DNA of 64,000 nucleotides from Lachnospiraceae bacterium (GCA_910574865.1 CAJTDN010000012.1:117640-181639); one strand, 5' to 3'. Positions 8,293-17,421 are shown, numbered from the stretch's first letter. Translations and numbers: made by a program. Notes: a model not told the origin generated them from the letters alone.

Positions 8293-9249
8293 ATGACAAA
8301 TCAGGTGATATTTCCGGTATTGATTTCATTTGCGTTAAGCGTCCTTTTGGGGCCGATCGTCATCCCGTTTCTGCGCAAGCTGAAAATGGGGCAGACCGAA
8401 CGGGTGGAGGGCGTCCAGTCACATTTAAAGAAGGCGGGAACCCCGACGATGGGAGGGGTCATCATATTGGCCAGTGTCGTGATCACGTCGCTGGTTTACG
8501 TGAAGGATTATCCAAAGATTATTCCCGTCTTGTTTTTGACGGTCGGCTTCGGCCTGATTGGATTCCTTGACGATTATCTGAAGGTGGTGATGAAGCGTTC
8601 CGACGGGCTGTATCCCTGGCAGAAGATGGCATTGCAGTTCGTGGTGACGGCCATATTCGCCGTATATATAATCAAGGTGGCGGAAGTTCCGCTTACCATG
8701 CTGGTTCCGTTTGGCGGGGGAAAATCCCTCGACCTTGGCTGGTTTGCGGTCGTGGTCCTGTTCGTGGCGGTACTCGGCACGGTGAACGGGACGAATTTCA
8801 CGGACGGCCTGGATGGGCTCGCCTCCAGCGTGACCGTGCTGGTCGCGGTATTTTTCACGGTCGTGGCCATCGGCACGGACAGCGGTATTTCGCCGATTAC
8901 CTGTGCGGTGGTGGGAGCCCTGATGGGATTCTTGCTGTTTAACGTGTATCCGGCCAGCGTGTTCATGGGCGACACGGGTTCACTGGCATTGGGAGGCTTC
9001 GTGGCGGGGACGGCGTACATGATGCAGATGCCGTTGTTTATCGTCATCGTGGGACTCGTCTACGTGGTGGAAGTGCTTTCCGTCATGATCCAGGTGACGT
9101 ATTTTAAGAAGACCGGCGGCAAGAGGTTTTTCAAGATGGCGCCGATTCACCATCATTTTGAACTTTGCGGGTGGTCCGAGACGCGGGTGGTGGCGGTCTT
9201 TTCCATTGCCACGGCGGTGCTTTGCATGATCGCGTTTCTGGGATTGTAA
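8293..9249 (+). CDS. mraY: Phospho-N-acetylmuramoyl-pentapeptide transferase MraY
   Basis: A 318-residue polytopic membrane enzyme with about ten hydrophobic segments. It transfers phospho-MurNAc-pentapeptide to undecaprenyl phosphate to make lipid I. Diagnostic motifs are GTPTMGG (~53-59), the Asp pair in GFLDDYLKV (~94-102), NFTDGLDGLA (~170-179), VFMGDTGSLALG (~219-230) and the C-terminal MAPIHHHFELCGWSE with the catalytic-loop His cluster. An AGAGG site precedes the ATG. It lies 12 bases before murD, an operon with the next lipid II precursor gene. Length and motifs are fully normal. Confidence 0.97.
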   Translation: MTNQVIFPVLISFALSVLLGPIVIPFLRKLKMGQTERVEGVQSHLKKAGTPTMGGVIILASVVITSLVYVKDYPKIIPVLFLTVGFGLIGFLDDYLKVVMKRSDGLYPWQKMALQFVVTAIFAVYIIKVAEVPLTMLVPFGGGKSLDLGWFAVVVLFVAVLGTVNGTNFTDGLDGLASSVTVLVAVFFTVVAIGTDSGISPITCAVVGALMGFLLFNVYPASVFMGDTGSLALGGFVAGTAYMMQMPLFIVIVGLVYVVEVLSVMIQVTYFKKTGGKRFFKMAPIHHHFELCGWSETRVVAVFSIATAVLCMIAFLGL

Positions 9250-9261
9250 GGAGAGGAAAAA

Positions 9262-10680
9262 ATGGAATTCAAAGAAAAAAACGTGTTGGTATTTGGCTCG
9301 GGAATCAGCGGGGTGGCGGCCAGCCGCCTGCTATTAAAGAAGGACGCGCGCGTCATCCTCTATGATGGAAACACGTCGCTTGACGCCGGGGAGCTTGAAA
9401 GACGGGTGCTTGGCCCGGAGGCGGCTTCGGACGGATCGGGGCATGCCGCGGATGGTAGTACGTCTGGCGGGATGGGCCGGCTTACGGTGTTGTTGGGGGA
9501 GCTGCCGGAGGAAGTGAGAAAATCGCTTTCGTTGGTCGTGATGAGCCCCGGCGTGCCGACGGACTTGCCCGTCGTGTCGCAGATGGGGGACGAGGGCATC
9601 CCGATTTGGGGCGAGGTGGAGTTGGCGCACGCCTGCTCGAAGGGCACGGTGTTGGCGATTACCGGCACGAACGGGAAGACGACGACCACGACACTGCTCG
9701 GGCAAATGGTGAGGAATGACGGAAGGGACACGTTCGTGGTGGGAAACATCGGGAATCCCTACACGGAAATCGCGTTGGAGATGATGGAGGATTCCGTGGC
9801 CGTGGCCGAGATGAGCAGTTTCCAGCTGGAGACGGTCCATGACTTCCATCCGCGGGTCAGCGCGGTGCTAAACATCACGCCGGACCACTTAAACCGCCAC
9901 CATACGATGGAAAACTACATTGCCGCCAAGAAAAATATTTTCAAGAACCAGACGGAGAAGGACGTCCTGGTCTTGAATTACGAGGACGAGGTGACGAGGG
10001 AGTTTGCCAGGGAGACGCGGGCGCGGGTCATTTTTTTCAGCAGCAGGCGGAAGCTGCCGGGGGGAATTTATCTGGAAGACGGGAAAATCATGTACCACGT
10101 GCGTAATCAGGAGTCCCCGGTGGAGGTCTGCCGCGTGGACGAATTGCAGATTCTTGGGACGCATAATTATGAAAACGTGATGGCGGCAGTCGGCATGGCC
10201 GCGTCCATCGGAATTTCGCGTCAGGTGATTCGTGGGACGCTCCTTTCGTTTCGCGGCGTGGAGCATCGGATCGAGTTCGTGGCGGAGAAGGACGGCGTGG
10301 CCTATTATAATGATTCCAAGGGCACGAACCCGGACGCGGCCATCCGGGGCATCCAGGCGATGAACCGCCCCACGCTCCTGATTGGCGGCGGCTATGACAA
10401 GGATTCTTCCTATGAGGAGTGGATTGGTGCCTTTGACGGAAAGGTGAAGAAGCTCGTGCTGGTCGGGGCCACGCGGGAGAAAATCGCCGAGGCGGCCAGG
10501 CGGCTCGGGTTTACGGACACGATACTGGCGGATGGTTTCGAGGAGGCCTTTGACATTTGCGTGAAGCATGCAAAGGAGGGGGACGCGGTATTGCTGTCGC
10601 CGGCATGCGCAAGTTGGGGAATGTTTAAAAATTATGAAGAACGTGGAGATAAATTTAAAGAACTTGTAAACCATTTATAA
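9262..10680 (+). CDS. murD: UDP-N-acetylmuramoyl-L-alanine--D-glutamate ligase MurD
   Basis: A 472-residue ATP-dependent amide ligase that adds D-Glu to UDP-MurNAc-L-Ala in the cytoplasm. The N-terminal Rossmann domain begins NVLVFGSGISGVAASRLLL. The P-loop is GTNGKTTTT at ~135-143, followed by NIGNPY, the HLNRHHTMENY segment with the conserved His, and the YNDSKGTNP motif (~351-359) that starts the C-terminal domain. Between the first and second strands of domain 1 (residues ~46-72, bases ~9397-9480) there is a Gly/Ser/Ala-rich stretch of about 20-25 residues that typical MurD proteins lack. It reads as an in-frame linker and should not reach the active site. A GGAGAGG site precedes the ATG. 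Confidence 0.96.
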   Translation: MEFKEKNVLVFGSGISGVAASRLLLKKDARVILYDGNTSLDAGELERRVLGPEAASDGSGHAADGSTSGGMGRLTVLLGELPEEVRKSLSLVVMSPGVPTDLPVVSQMGDEGIPIWGEVELAHACSKGTVLAITGTNGKTTTTTLLGQMVRNDGRDTFVVGNIGNPYTEIALEMMEDSVAVAEMSSFQLETVHDFHPRVSAVLNITPDHLNRHHTMENYIAAKKNIFKNQTEKDVLVLNYEDEVTREFARETRARVIFFSSRRKLPGGIYLEDGKIMYHVRNQESPVEVCRVDELQILGTHNYENVMAAVGMAASIGISRQVIRGTLLSFRGVEHRIEFVAEKDGVAYYNDSKGTNPDAAIRGIQAMNRPTLLIGGGYDKDSSYEEWIGAFDGKVKKLVLVGATREKIAEAARRLGFTDTILADGFEEAFDICVKHAKEGDAVLLSPACASWGMFKNYEERGDKFKELVNHL

Positions 10681-10691
10681 GGAGTGGTCTT

Positions 10692-11780
10692 TTGTTGAAG
10701 CGTTCAAAAGGGAAATGGAAGTTTGACGAAACTTTGGTAATCGTGGTATTTTTACTTGTGGTGATAGGCTTGGTGCTTCTTTACAGCACAAGTGCGTATA
10801 ACGGGCGGGTAAAGTTTCACGATTCCTTTTATTATTTGAAAAAGCAGGGATTTGCCACGGCGATCGGGTTGTGCGGCATGTTCGTGGTGGCCCGGATAGA
10901 TTACCACAGGTGGGTGCCGCTGGCGGGTCTCGGCTATCTGACGGCGATACTCTTGTCGCTGGCCGTCCTGTTCGTGGGAGATGAGTATAACGGATCGAAA
11001 CGGTGGCTGTCCCTGGGACCGATTTCTTTCCAACCATCGGAGTTTGCCAAGGTGGCGGTCGTCTTGTTCCTGGCCTGCCTGGTTACCAGGAACGTGAAGA
11101 CGATGGGAAAGTTCACGACGCTTTTGAAGGTGTTCGTGCCGGTACTGCCCATCGTGGGACTGGTGGGGGCGAACAATCTGAGCACGGCCATCATCATTCT
11201 GGGAATCGCCGTCGTGCTGATATTTGTCGCCAGTCCGAAATATGCGCAGTTCATCGGGATGGGGGTGGCCGCGGTCGGTTTCCTGGGGATTTTCCTGGCC
11301 TTGGAAAGCTACCGCCTGGAACGGCTGGCCATCTGGCGCAATCCTGAAAAATACGAGAAGGGTTACCAGACGCTGCAGGGGTTATACGCAATCGGTTCGG
11401 GCGGCTTGTTCGGGCAGGGCCTGGGAAACAGCATCCAGAAGCTGGGATTTTTGCCGGAGGCACAAAATGACATGATATTTTCCATCATATGTGAGGAACT
11501 GGGGCTGTTCGGGGCCGGCATGATCGTACTTTTGTTTTTGGTACTCATCTGGAGGTTTTTCGTGATTGCCACCCGCGCGAAGGATTTGCTGGGTTGCCTT
11601 ATCGCCTCCGGGGCGATGGCGCACATGATGATACAGGTGATACTGAACATCGCCGTCGTGACGAACAGCATCCCCAACACCGGCATCACGCTGCCCTTCA
11701 TCAGTTACGGCGGTACTTCCGTCCTGTTCCTCCTGCTGGAAATGGGGCTTGTGCTTAGCGTGTCGAATATGGTACAATGA
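10692..11780 (+). CDS. ftsW: SEDS peptidoglycan polymerase FtsW/SpoVE
   Basis: A 362-residue membrane protein with about ten helices from the SEDS (shape, elongation, division, sporulation) family. It shows LYSTSAY after helix 1, SKRWLSLGPISFQPSEFAKVA (~98-118) with the conserved basic and Glu residues, GLGNSIQKLGFLPEAQNDMIFS (~240-261) and NTGITLPFISYGGTS (~334-348). SEDS proteins polymerise lipid II with a partner class B PBP; two candidates lie upstream. The start is TTG at 10692, 7 bases after AAGGAG (10679-10684), which overlaps the murD stop. Sequence alone does not separate a division FtsW from a sporulation SpoVE; position favours a shared role. Confidence 0.93.
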   Translation: MLKRSKGKWKFDETLVIVVFLLVVIGLVLLYSTSAYNGRVKFHDSFYYLKKQGFATAIGLCGMFVVARIDYHRWVPLAGLGYLTAILLSLAVLFVGDEYNGSKRWLSLGPISFQPSEFAKVAVVLFLACLVTRNVKTMGKFTTLLKVFVPVLPIVGLVGANNLSTAIIILGIAVVLIFVASPKYAQFIGMGVAAVGFLGIFLALESYRLERLAIWRNPEKYEKGYQTLQGLYAIGSGGLFGQGLGNSIQKLGFLPEAQNDMIFSIICEELGLFGAGMIVLLFLVLIWRFFVIATRAKDLLGCLIASGAMAHMMIQVILNIAVVTNSIPNTGITLPFISYGGTSVLFLLLEMGLVLSVSNMVQ

Positions 11781-11904
11781 ATGATACATATGTAAAGGCC
11801 GGGAGAAGGCGGGCGGGGCGGCAGAGGATCCGCGGTGGTTTTCGGGGCGCCCCGGCCGTTTGCGGAAGAAGGGGTCCATTAAAGTCAAGGGAGGGGGAGC
11901 GGCG

Positions 11905-12909
11905 ATGACGCAGAGGCATGTGAGGCGGGATGATCATGTGGACGGACGCTCCACCAGCCGTGCGAGGCCGACGGGGCGTGCCGGCGGCCGTCCTCCCGGG
12001 CGGGGAAGACAGGCCAAACGGACGGAGGGAAAAAGGCCGCGTCCGGAGGGAGGGCGGCAAAGACGCGCGCGACATGCGGATTTGCGTCCCGCGGGACGGC
12101 ATGCGGCTAATCGGCATACCGATTCGCGCCCCGGGAATCGGCAAAAGGACAGGCGACAAAAGAAGCAAAGGAAAAAGTGGGGGATTGGAAAAAGGATCCT
12201 TGTCTTGCTGGTGATTTTGGCAGTAATCGGAGGGCTTGGCTATTCCACCGTCGTGTTTTTCGAATTAAAGCAGGTTAGCGTGGTAAACAACGTGTATACC
12301 TCGGCAGAAGAAATTACCGGATGGATCGGACAAGGCCGCCTTTCAGGCAACACGCTGTATGCGTGGTGGAAGTACAATCATGGCGACCTTTCGACGCTTC
12401 CGGCGGTCGAGAGCGTCCACGCGAGGATAAAGTCGCCGCGGGAAGTGGTGGTCGAAGTCAAGGAGAAAACCTTTATCGGGCGCGTGGACATAAATGGGGA
12501 ATTCCTTTATTTTGACAAGGATGGGATCGTCTCTTACAAGAGCGGCGATCCGATGGAAGGGGTTCCATTGATTGACGGCATGGAGGTGGACGCGGAAAAG
12601 GTGCAGATGGGAAAGGTGCTACCGGTTTCTGACAAGGCCGTGTTTGAAATAATAAAGGAGGGTTCGAAATTGCTGGAACAAAACGATTTGAAGCCGGACA
12701 AGCTGGAAATCGTCGGCAAAGATCTGGCGTTGTGGTTCGGCGGGGTGAAAATCCTGCTGGGGGACGGCAGGTACGCGCCGCGGATGGAGCAGATTCCGCC
12801 GATATTGGAAAAATTGAATGAACTGTACCCGGGACAGGACGGCGTGCTGCATTTGGAGAACTACGAGCAAGGCACGGAATTCATTCGTTTTGAGCCCGAG
12901 CGTGGCTGA
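11905..12909 (+). CDS. ftsQ: Cell division protein FtsQ/DivIB
   Basis: A 334-residue bitopic protein. Residues 1-92 are an extreme Arg/Gly/Pro/Lys-rich cytoplasmic tail, ~96-117 form the membrane helix (RILVLLVILAVIGGLGYSTVVFF), and ~118-195 form the POTRA domain (LKQVSVVNNVYTSAEEI, then SVHARIKSPREVVVEVKEK). A beta domain ends the protein. FtsQ/DivIB stabilises the FtsL-DivIC complex at the septum. I chose ATG 11905 because GGGAGGGGG lies 8 bases upstream; the frame is open further 5' but with no ribosome site. The Arg-rich tail is longer than in most relatives and could contact nucleic acid or lipid, but this is inference. Confidence 0.9.
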   Translation: MTQRHVRRDDHVDGRSTSRARPTGRAGGRPPGRGRQAKRTEGKRPRPEGGRQRRARHADLRPAGRHAANRHTDSRPGNRQKDRRQKKQRKKWGIGKRILVLLVILAVIGGLGYSTVVFFELKQVSVVNNVYTSAEEITGWIGQGRLSGNTLYAWWKYNHGDLSTLPAVESVHARIKSPREVVVEVKEKTFIGRVDINGEFLYFDKDGIVSYKSGDPMEGVPLIDGMEVDAEKVQMGKVLPVSDKAVFEIIKEGSKLLEQNDLKPDKLEIVGKDLALWFGGVKILLGDGRYAPRMEQIPPILEKLNELYPGQDGVLHLENYEQGTEFIRFEPERG

Positions 12910-12945
12910 CAACGGGCAATACATTTCCATTAGGTGGTGACGAGG

Positions 12946-13389
12946 ATGGACGTGCTTACGAAAGAACAGCGCCATAAGGTCATGAGCCACATCCGGAGCA
13001 AGGACACGAAAATCGAGGTGGCCCTGCGCAAGGAATTGTGGGCGCGCGGCTACCGTTATCGGAAAAATTACAAGGGGTTGCCGGGTTCGCCCGACATCGT
13101 CCTGACCAGGCACAAGATTGTCATCTTTTGTGACGGCGAGCTGTTTCACGGAAAGGACTGGGAAATTTTGCGGCCCCGCTTGTTGCGGGGAAACAATCCG
13201 GACTTCTGGGTCAAAAAAATCGAGCGGAACATGGAACGCGACCGGGAGAATGATAAAAAGCTGTTGTTCATGGGATGGACCGTCATCCGGTTTTGGGGCG
13301 GGGACATCTTGAAGCGCCCGGAGGAGTGCGTGAAAGTCGTGGAAGAGGCCATTTTTAACAATATGATGGACGATATTGAGGAGCCATAA
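12946..13389 (+). CDS. vsr: Vsr-like very short patch repair endonuclease
   Basis: A 147-residue protein with the Vsr fold signature: VMSHIRSKDTKIEVALRKELWARGYRYRKN, then LPGSPDIVLTRHKIVIFCDGELFHG, FWVKKIERNMERD and GWTVIRFWGGDI. The Glu in IEVALRK and the Asp in GSPDIVL match the metal-binding residues of E. coli Vsr. The HGCFWH segment that binds zinc there reads DGELFHG here and the zinc cysteines are missing, as in other Firmicutes Vsr-like proteins. Vsr nicks T:G mismatches produced by deamination of 5-methylcytosine, usually beside a cytosine methylase gene; none is visible here. It lies 36 bases after ftsQ and before ftsZ, an unusual site. The ATG was preferred over the upstream GTG codons because AGGTGG lies 8 bases before it. 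Confidence 0.88.
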   Translation: MDVLTKEQRHKVMSHIRSKDTKIEVALRKELWARGYRYRKNYKGLPGSPDIVLTRHKIVIFCDGELFHGKDWEILRPRLLRGNNPDFWVKKIERNMERDRENDKKLLFMGWTVIRFWGGDILKRPEECVKVVEEAIFNNMMDDIEEP

Positions 13390-13452
13390 GGGGCAATGGG
13401 AGCCGGATTGTGTGAAGTTTTTGAAAAAGTTTGAAAAATACGAAAAAATCTA

Positions 13453-13481
13453 TTGATTATTTGGCCAAAAGACTATATTAT
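13453..13481 (+). promoter_or_regulatory. ftsZ promoter
   Basis: TTGATT (13453-13458), a 17-base spacer and TATTAT (13476-13481), in an AT-rich stretch 67 bases before the ftsZ start. It gives ftsZ transcription independent of the upstream operon. Confidence 0.65.
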
Positions 13482-13547
13482 ATACATATTGAGGTCTTTC
13501 GTCCCACGAAGGGGCGTGTCTATAAGACAACAAAGGAGGAAATACTC

Positions 13548-14723
13548 TTGTTAGAAATTAAAACCAACGAATCAGAAGCGGCCGCAAGAATCATAGTAAT
13601 TGGCGTGGGCGGCGGCGGCAACAATGCCGTGAACCGCATGATAGACGAGCAGATTGCGGGTGTAGAGTTTATCGCGATTAATACAGACAAGCAGGCGTTG
13701 CAGTTGTGCAAGGCCCCGACCCTGATGCAGATTGGGGAGAAGCTGACGAAGGGGCTTGGCGCGGGGGCGCAGCCGGAAGTCGGCGAGAAGGCGGCGGAGG
13801 AGAGCTCGGAGGAGATTTCGGCGGCCCTCAAGGGAGCCGACATGGTGTTCGTCACTTGTGGCATGGGCGGCGGAACCGGAACGGGAGCCACCCCGGTGGT
13901 GGCACGGATTGCGAAAGATCTCGGCGCGCTGACGGTCGGTGTCGTCACGAAGCCGTTCCGGTTTGAGTCGAGGACGCGCATGCAGAACGCGATGTCCGGC
14001 ATCGATAAATTGAAGGAAAACGTGGACACCTTGATTGTCATTCCCAATGACAAGCTGTTGGAGGTCGTTGATAGAAGGACGACCATGCCGGAAGCCTTGA
14101 AGAAGGCTGACGAGGTGTTGCAGCAGGGTATCCAGGGCATCACGGATTTGATTAACGTGCCGTCCCTCATCAACCTGGACTTCGCGGACGTGCAGACCGT
14201 GATGAAGGACAAGGGTATCGCCCATATCGGCATCGGGGAGGGACGCGGTGACGACAAGGCTTTGGAGGCCGTAAAACAGGCGGTGGCGAGCCCGTTGCTG
14301 GAGACGACCATCCAGGGCGCGTCGCACGTCATCATCAACGTGTCCGGCGACATCACCTTGATGGACGCGTCGGACGCGGCGGAGTACGTGCAGGAACTGG
14401 CGGGCGAGAACGCCAACATCATCTTTGGTGCCACGTACGACGATTCGAAAAACGACGAGGCCACCATTACCGTAATCGCGACCGGCTTACATAACGTGGG
14501 AGGGAGCGCGTCGAAGCTGAAGGCGAGACTGGAAGGACAGCAAAAGTCAGGCGGCATGTTGCAGAGTGGCGACATGCTTGGCAGGAAACCGATGGACGGC
14601 GGCGTCAGGGGCGCTTCGGCCAGGCCGTCGACCGGCGGCACGATGCCGACCTTGCAGCCAAGGCCGACCGGCAGCAACGTGAAGGAACAGCAAATCAAGA
14701 TTCCGGACTTTTTCAGGAAGTAA
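13548..14723 (+). CDS. ftsZ: Cell division GTPase FtsZ
   Basis: A 391-residue tubulin homologue that polymerises with GTP into the Z-ring. It shows [17 protein letters not shown] (~14-30), the tubulin signature GGGTGTGAT (~106-114), the T7 loop [11 protein letters not shown] (~205-215) with the catalytic Asp, and a C-terminal conserved tail ending KIPDFFRK, the docking peptide for FtsA/SepF-type partners. A variable Gly/Met/Arg-rich linker separates the core (to ~325) from that tail. The start is TTG 13548, 8 bases after the strong AAAGGAGG (13532-13539); the longer open frame upstream has no ribosome site. A promoter at 13453-13481 and a terminator at 14738-14780 suggest a mainly monocistronic transcript. 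Confidence 0.98.
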   Translation: MLEIKTNESEAAARIIVIGVGGGGNNAVNRMIDEQIAGVEFIAINTDKQALQLCKAPTLMQIGEKLTKGLGAGAQPEVGEKAAEESSEEISAALKGADMVFVTCGMGGGTGTGATPVVARIAKDLGALTVGVVTKPFRFESRTRMQNAMSGIDKLKENVDTLIVIPNDKLLEVVDRRTTMPEALKKADEVLQQGIQGITDLINVPSLINLDFADVQTVMKDKGIAHIGIGEGRGDDKALEAVKQAVASPLLETTIQGASHVIINVSGDITLMDASDAAEYVQELAGENANIIFGATYDDSKNDEATITVIATGLHNVGGSASKLKARLEGQQKSGGMLQSGDMLGRKPMDGGVRGASARPSTGGTMPTLQPRPTGSNVKEQQIKIPDFFRK

Positions 14724-14737
14724 GGGCTTATAAGGAG

Positions 14738-14780
14738 TGTCACATTTGGAGTCGACAGATTCTGGATGTGACATTTTTTT
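14738..14780 (+). terminator. ftsZ terminator
   Basis: TGTCACAT (14738-14745) pairs with ATGTGACA (14766-14773), followed by seven T (14774-14780). It ends ftsZ transcription just before the spoIIGA control region. Confidence 0.85.
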
Positions 14781-14845
14781 GTCGAAACATATCTTTGGCC
14801 TTTCGTCAGCATCTGACAAATTCTCAGATTCTTTTTTTATATAAT
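14780..14845 (+). promoter_or_regulatory. Spo0A-box array and wide-spaced promoter of spoIIGA-sigE
   Basis: Three matches to the Spo0A box TGNCRAA: TGTCGAA at 14780-14786 (inside TTTGTCGAA), TGACGAA on the other strand at 14802-14808, and TGACAAA at 14814-14820. A -35-like CTGACA (14813-14818) and a perfect TATAAT (14840-14845) are separated by 21 bases instead of 17. In B. subtilis the spoIIG promoter has the same layout: boxes overlapping a -35 that lies 22 bases from the -10, activated by phosphorylated Spo0A with sigma-A. Confidence 0.8.
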
Positions 14846-14940
14846 GGGTTTTGTCCGAGGGGAACCTTGCCAGGCAGGACCCGCGCTATGGGTTTTGTGA
14901 GGGTAAACCGTCGGGCGGGGAGATATAAAAAGGAGAAGCC

Positions 14941-15747
14941 ATGCACTATGAGTTGTACATAGACGTGTTCTTTTTCACAAATTTCATGATGGATTCTTTG
15001 CTGCTTTTTGCCGTGCGGGCCATGTTGAGGATTCCGGCAAGGCCGTGGCGGGTATTTTTAGGCGGGGCGCTGGCAGCGCTCATGACTTGCGTGGCCATCG
15101 TCATGCCGTTTCAGGCGGGACTTAAATACTTGCTGTTTTACGCGCTGGTTCCGGCCCTGATGGTGTGGGTGGGGCTGGGGGTTCGGCAAAGGCGGGATTT
15201 CGCAAAAGCGGCCGCATTGTTATATGTCGCGGCGTTTTTGTGGGGGGGAATCCAGGCCGCGCTGAGGCCATACATACGCACGGCAGGATTGTTTTTCGCG
15301 GTGTCGGTGGCATCCTATTATGTGTTTGCCGGTTGTTGGAAGCTTGTCACGGGAGTACAAAGACAACAGCGGCAAATCTGTGCGGTGCGCATTTTCACCG
15401 GGGCGGGAGAATATTCGCTAAACGCCTTGCTGGACACGGGGAACGTGCTAAAGGACCCCGTCTCGGGCGAGATGGTCAGCGTGATTGGCAAGGAGACGGC
15501 GATGCACATTTTCCAGGGAATGACGACGCGGAAGATGGCAGAACTGGGATTGCGCTACATCCCTTACCGCACGGTAGGCGGAGAGGGCGTGCTGCCAATC
15601 GTGCGCGTCGAGAAAATGTGCGTGCAGGTGGACGGAGAGCGGTGGGTCACGCGGCCCGTCATCGGTATCAGCGGACAGAAAATAGAAGAGCGGCAAGAGT
15701 ATCAGATGATTTTAAACCCAGACATCGTAGGAGGAGCAAAAAAATGA
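14941..15747 (+). CDS. spoIIGA: Sigma-E processing peptidase SpoIIGA
   Basis: A 268-residue protein with five predicted membrane helices in residues ~6-150, starting [19 protein letters not shown], followed by a cytosolic aspartic-protease-like domain with [15 protein letters not shown] around catalytic Asp165. SpoIIGA cleaves the pro-sequence of sigma-E in the mother cell after a SpoIIR signal from the forespore; spoIIR is not in this window. AAAGGAG lies 7 bases before ATG. Its stop TGA (15745-15747) overlaps the sigE start ATG (15744), so the protease and its substrate are translationally coupled. The Spo0A-box promoter at 14780-14845 should drive both genes. Confidence 0.95.
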   Translation: MHYELYIDVFFFTNFMMDSLLLFAVRAMLRIPARPWRVFLGGALAALMTCVAIVMPFQAGLKYLLFYALVPALMVWVGLGVRQRRDFAKAAALLYVAAFLWGGIQAALRPYIRTAGLFFAVSVASYYVFAGCWKLVTGVQRQQRQICAVRIFTGAGEYSLNALLDTGNVLKDPVSGEMVSVIGKETAMHIFQGMTTRKMAELGLRYIPYRTVGGEGVLPIVRVEKMCVQVDGERWVTRPVIGISGQKIEERQEYQMILNPDIVGGAKK

Positions 15748-16484
15748 TTGTAAAAGTAGCAGTGCCACAACAGTTTCAGTTGAAAATCGTGCCGGATTTT
15801 AAAAACCTCTTTTTTTCAAACCAGAGGGAGGTCCATTACATCGGTGGTTCGGAGGTGCTGCCCGCGCCTTTGGACGCCGAGAAGGAGGGAGAGGTCATAC
15901 AGAGGCTGGCGACGGAAGGATACGAGGAGGCCAGGAGGCTCTTGATCGAGCACAACCTGCGCCTGGTCGTGTACATAGCAAAGAAATTTGACAATACGGG
16001 CGTGGGCGTGGAAGACTTGATATCCATTGGCACCATCGGGCTCATCAAGGCAATCAACACCTTCCAGCCGACGAAGAAAATCAAGCTGGCGACCTATGCC
16101 TCGCGTTGCATTGAAAATGAAATCCTGATGTATTTGCGGCGCAATAACAAGACGAAGCTGGAAGTGTCGATTGACGAGCCGCTCAACGTGGACTGGGACG
16201 GGAACGAGTTGCTTTTGTCTGACATTTTGGGGACGGAGGAGGACACGATATACAAGGACTTGGAATCCGAGGCGGAACGGAAGGTGCTGATGAAGGCCGT
16301 TAACAAGCTGTCAAAGCGGGAACGGCTGATCATACAGATGCGCTTTGGCCTGGACAGTCCTTCGGGCGAAGAAAAGACGCAGAAGGAGGTGGCGGATTTC
16401 TTGGGGATTTCCCAGTCCTACATCTCCCGCCTGGAGAAAAAAATCATGCAGCGGTTGAAACGGGAAATCATCAGGTACGAATAA
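15744..16484 (+). CDS. sigE: Mother-cell RNA polymerase sigma factor SigE (pro-form)
   Basis: A 246-residue sigma-70 family factor. Residues ~1-30 ([20 protein letters not shown] onward) form the amphipathic pro-sequence expected of pro-sigma-E. Region 2 has [32 protein letters not shown] (~67-98) and [21 protein letters not shown]. Region 4 ends with the helix-turn-helix [27 protein letters not shown]. Sigma-E directs early mother-cell genes, including spore cortex genes such as spoVD. The start is ATG 15744 after GGAGGAG; the same frame is open far upstream through the spoIIGA region, but that is a shadow. Activation requires cleavage by SpoIIGA, encoded just upstream. Confidence 0.97.
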   Translation: MIVKVAVPQQFQLKIVPDFKNLFFSNQREVHYIGGSEVLPAPLDAEKEGEVIQRLATEGYEEARRLLIEHNLRLVVYIAKKFDNTGVGVEDLISIGTIGLIKAINTFQPTKKIKLATYASRCIENEILMYLRRNNKTKLEVSIDEPLNVDWDGNELLLSDILGTEEDTIYKDLESEAERKVLMKAVNKLSKRERLIIQMRFGLDSPSGEEKTQKEVADFLGISQSYISRLEKKIMQRLKREIIRYE

Positions 16485-16635
16485 GATCGCCGCGTGAACG
16501 GCGGTGGCGGCGCATGTGCTGTCAAGGGCTAAAAGTTTTTTTATTTTCCATCAGAATGGAATAAGCGAAAGGGATAATGAGAAGAATTTCTACTAGCATG
16601 CGAAACTTAGAAAGCTGGTAGGAGGATAAAAGACG

Positions 16636-17421
16636 ATGGCTCTGAACAAGGTGGAAATATGTGGTGTGAATACGGCGAAGCTTCCGCTCCTGAGCGAACA
16701 GGAGAAGGAGGCTTTGTTTGTGCGGATTAAAGACGGGGACGAGGAGGCGAGGGAAGAGTACATTAAGGGAAACTTGAGGTTGGTCTTGAGCGTGATCAAG
16801 CGCTTTGGCGGGAGCAGCGAGAACGCGGACGACCTTTTCCAGATCGGCTGCGTGGGGCTGATGAAGGCGGTGGACAATTTTGACCCGAGCCGGGAGGTGA
16901 AGTTTTCCACTTACGCGGTGCCGATGATTATAGGCGAAATCCGGCGTTACTTGCGGGATAACAGCAGTCCCATCCGGGTCAGCCGATCCTTGCGCGACAC
17001 CGCGTACAAGGCGATTTACGCGAAAGAGAGTTACATGAAAAAGCACATGAAAGAACCGACCGTCCAGGAAATCGCCCAGGAAATCGGTATTTCCAAGGAG
17101 GACGTGGTGTTCGCGCTGGATGCCATCCAAAGCCCGATGAGCCTTTACGAGCCGGTGTACAGCGACGGGGGTGACACGCTCTATGTGATGGACCAGGTCA
17201 GCGACAAGAAGAGCAGGGAGGAAAACTGGGTGGAGGAGTTGTCCTTGGAGGCGGCGATGGAACGCCTGAACGAGAGGGAGCGTTACATTATCCGCCTGCG
17301 TTTTTTCGAGGGCAAGACGCAGATGGAGGTGGCGGACGAAATCCAGATTTCGCAGGCACAGGTCAGCCGCCTGGAAAAGAACGCGCTGAAGGTGATGAAG
17401 CAGTACCTGCTGGGAAAGTAG
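16636..17421 (+). CDS. sigG: Forespore RNA polymerase sigma factor SigG
   Basis: A 261-residue sigma factor of normal SigG length. The N-terminus MALNKVEICGVNTAKLPLLS is the sigma-G signature that the anti-sigma factor Gin/CsfB and SpoIIAB recognise. Region 2 is GNLRLVLSVIKRFGGSSENADDLFQIGCVGLMKAVDNFDPS, region 3 includes SSPIRVSRSLRDTAYKA, and region 4 ends with the QMEVADEIQISQAQVSRLEKNALK helix-turn-helix. It controls late forespore genes. TAGGAGGAT lies 9 bases before ATG. The 151-base gap after sigE was searched for a sigma-F or sigma-G type promoter, but no convincing match was found. Confidence 0.97.
   Translation: MALNKVEICGVNTAKLPLLSEQEKEALFVRIKDGDEEAREEYIKGNLRLVLSVIKRFGGSSENADDLFQIGCVGLMKAVDNFDPSREVKFSTYAVPMIIGEIRRYLRDNSSPIRVSRSLRDTAYKAIYAKESYMKKHMKEPTVQEIAQEIGISKEDVVFALDAIQSPMSLYEPVYSDGGDTLYVMDQVSDKKSREENWVEELSLEAAMERLNERERYIIRLRFFEGKTQMEVADEIQISQAQVSRLEKNALKVMKQYLLGK

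Noticed and set aside
13431..13547. 39-codon upstream extension of ftsZ
   Set aside because: The extension covers the promoter, has no ribosome site and is not found in FtsZ; TTG 13548 follows AAAGGAGG.
15165..15743. Open frame joining sigE upstream through spoIIGA
   Set aside because: It overlaps a real gene in another frame; the sigE start is set by GGAGGAG and the ATGA overlap at 15744.
16485..16635. A sigma-F/sigma-G promoter before sigG
   Set aside because: GAATA and GGATAATGA elements are present but spacing and key positions do not match the known consensus.
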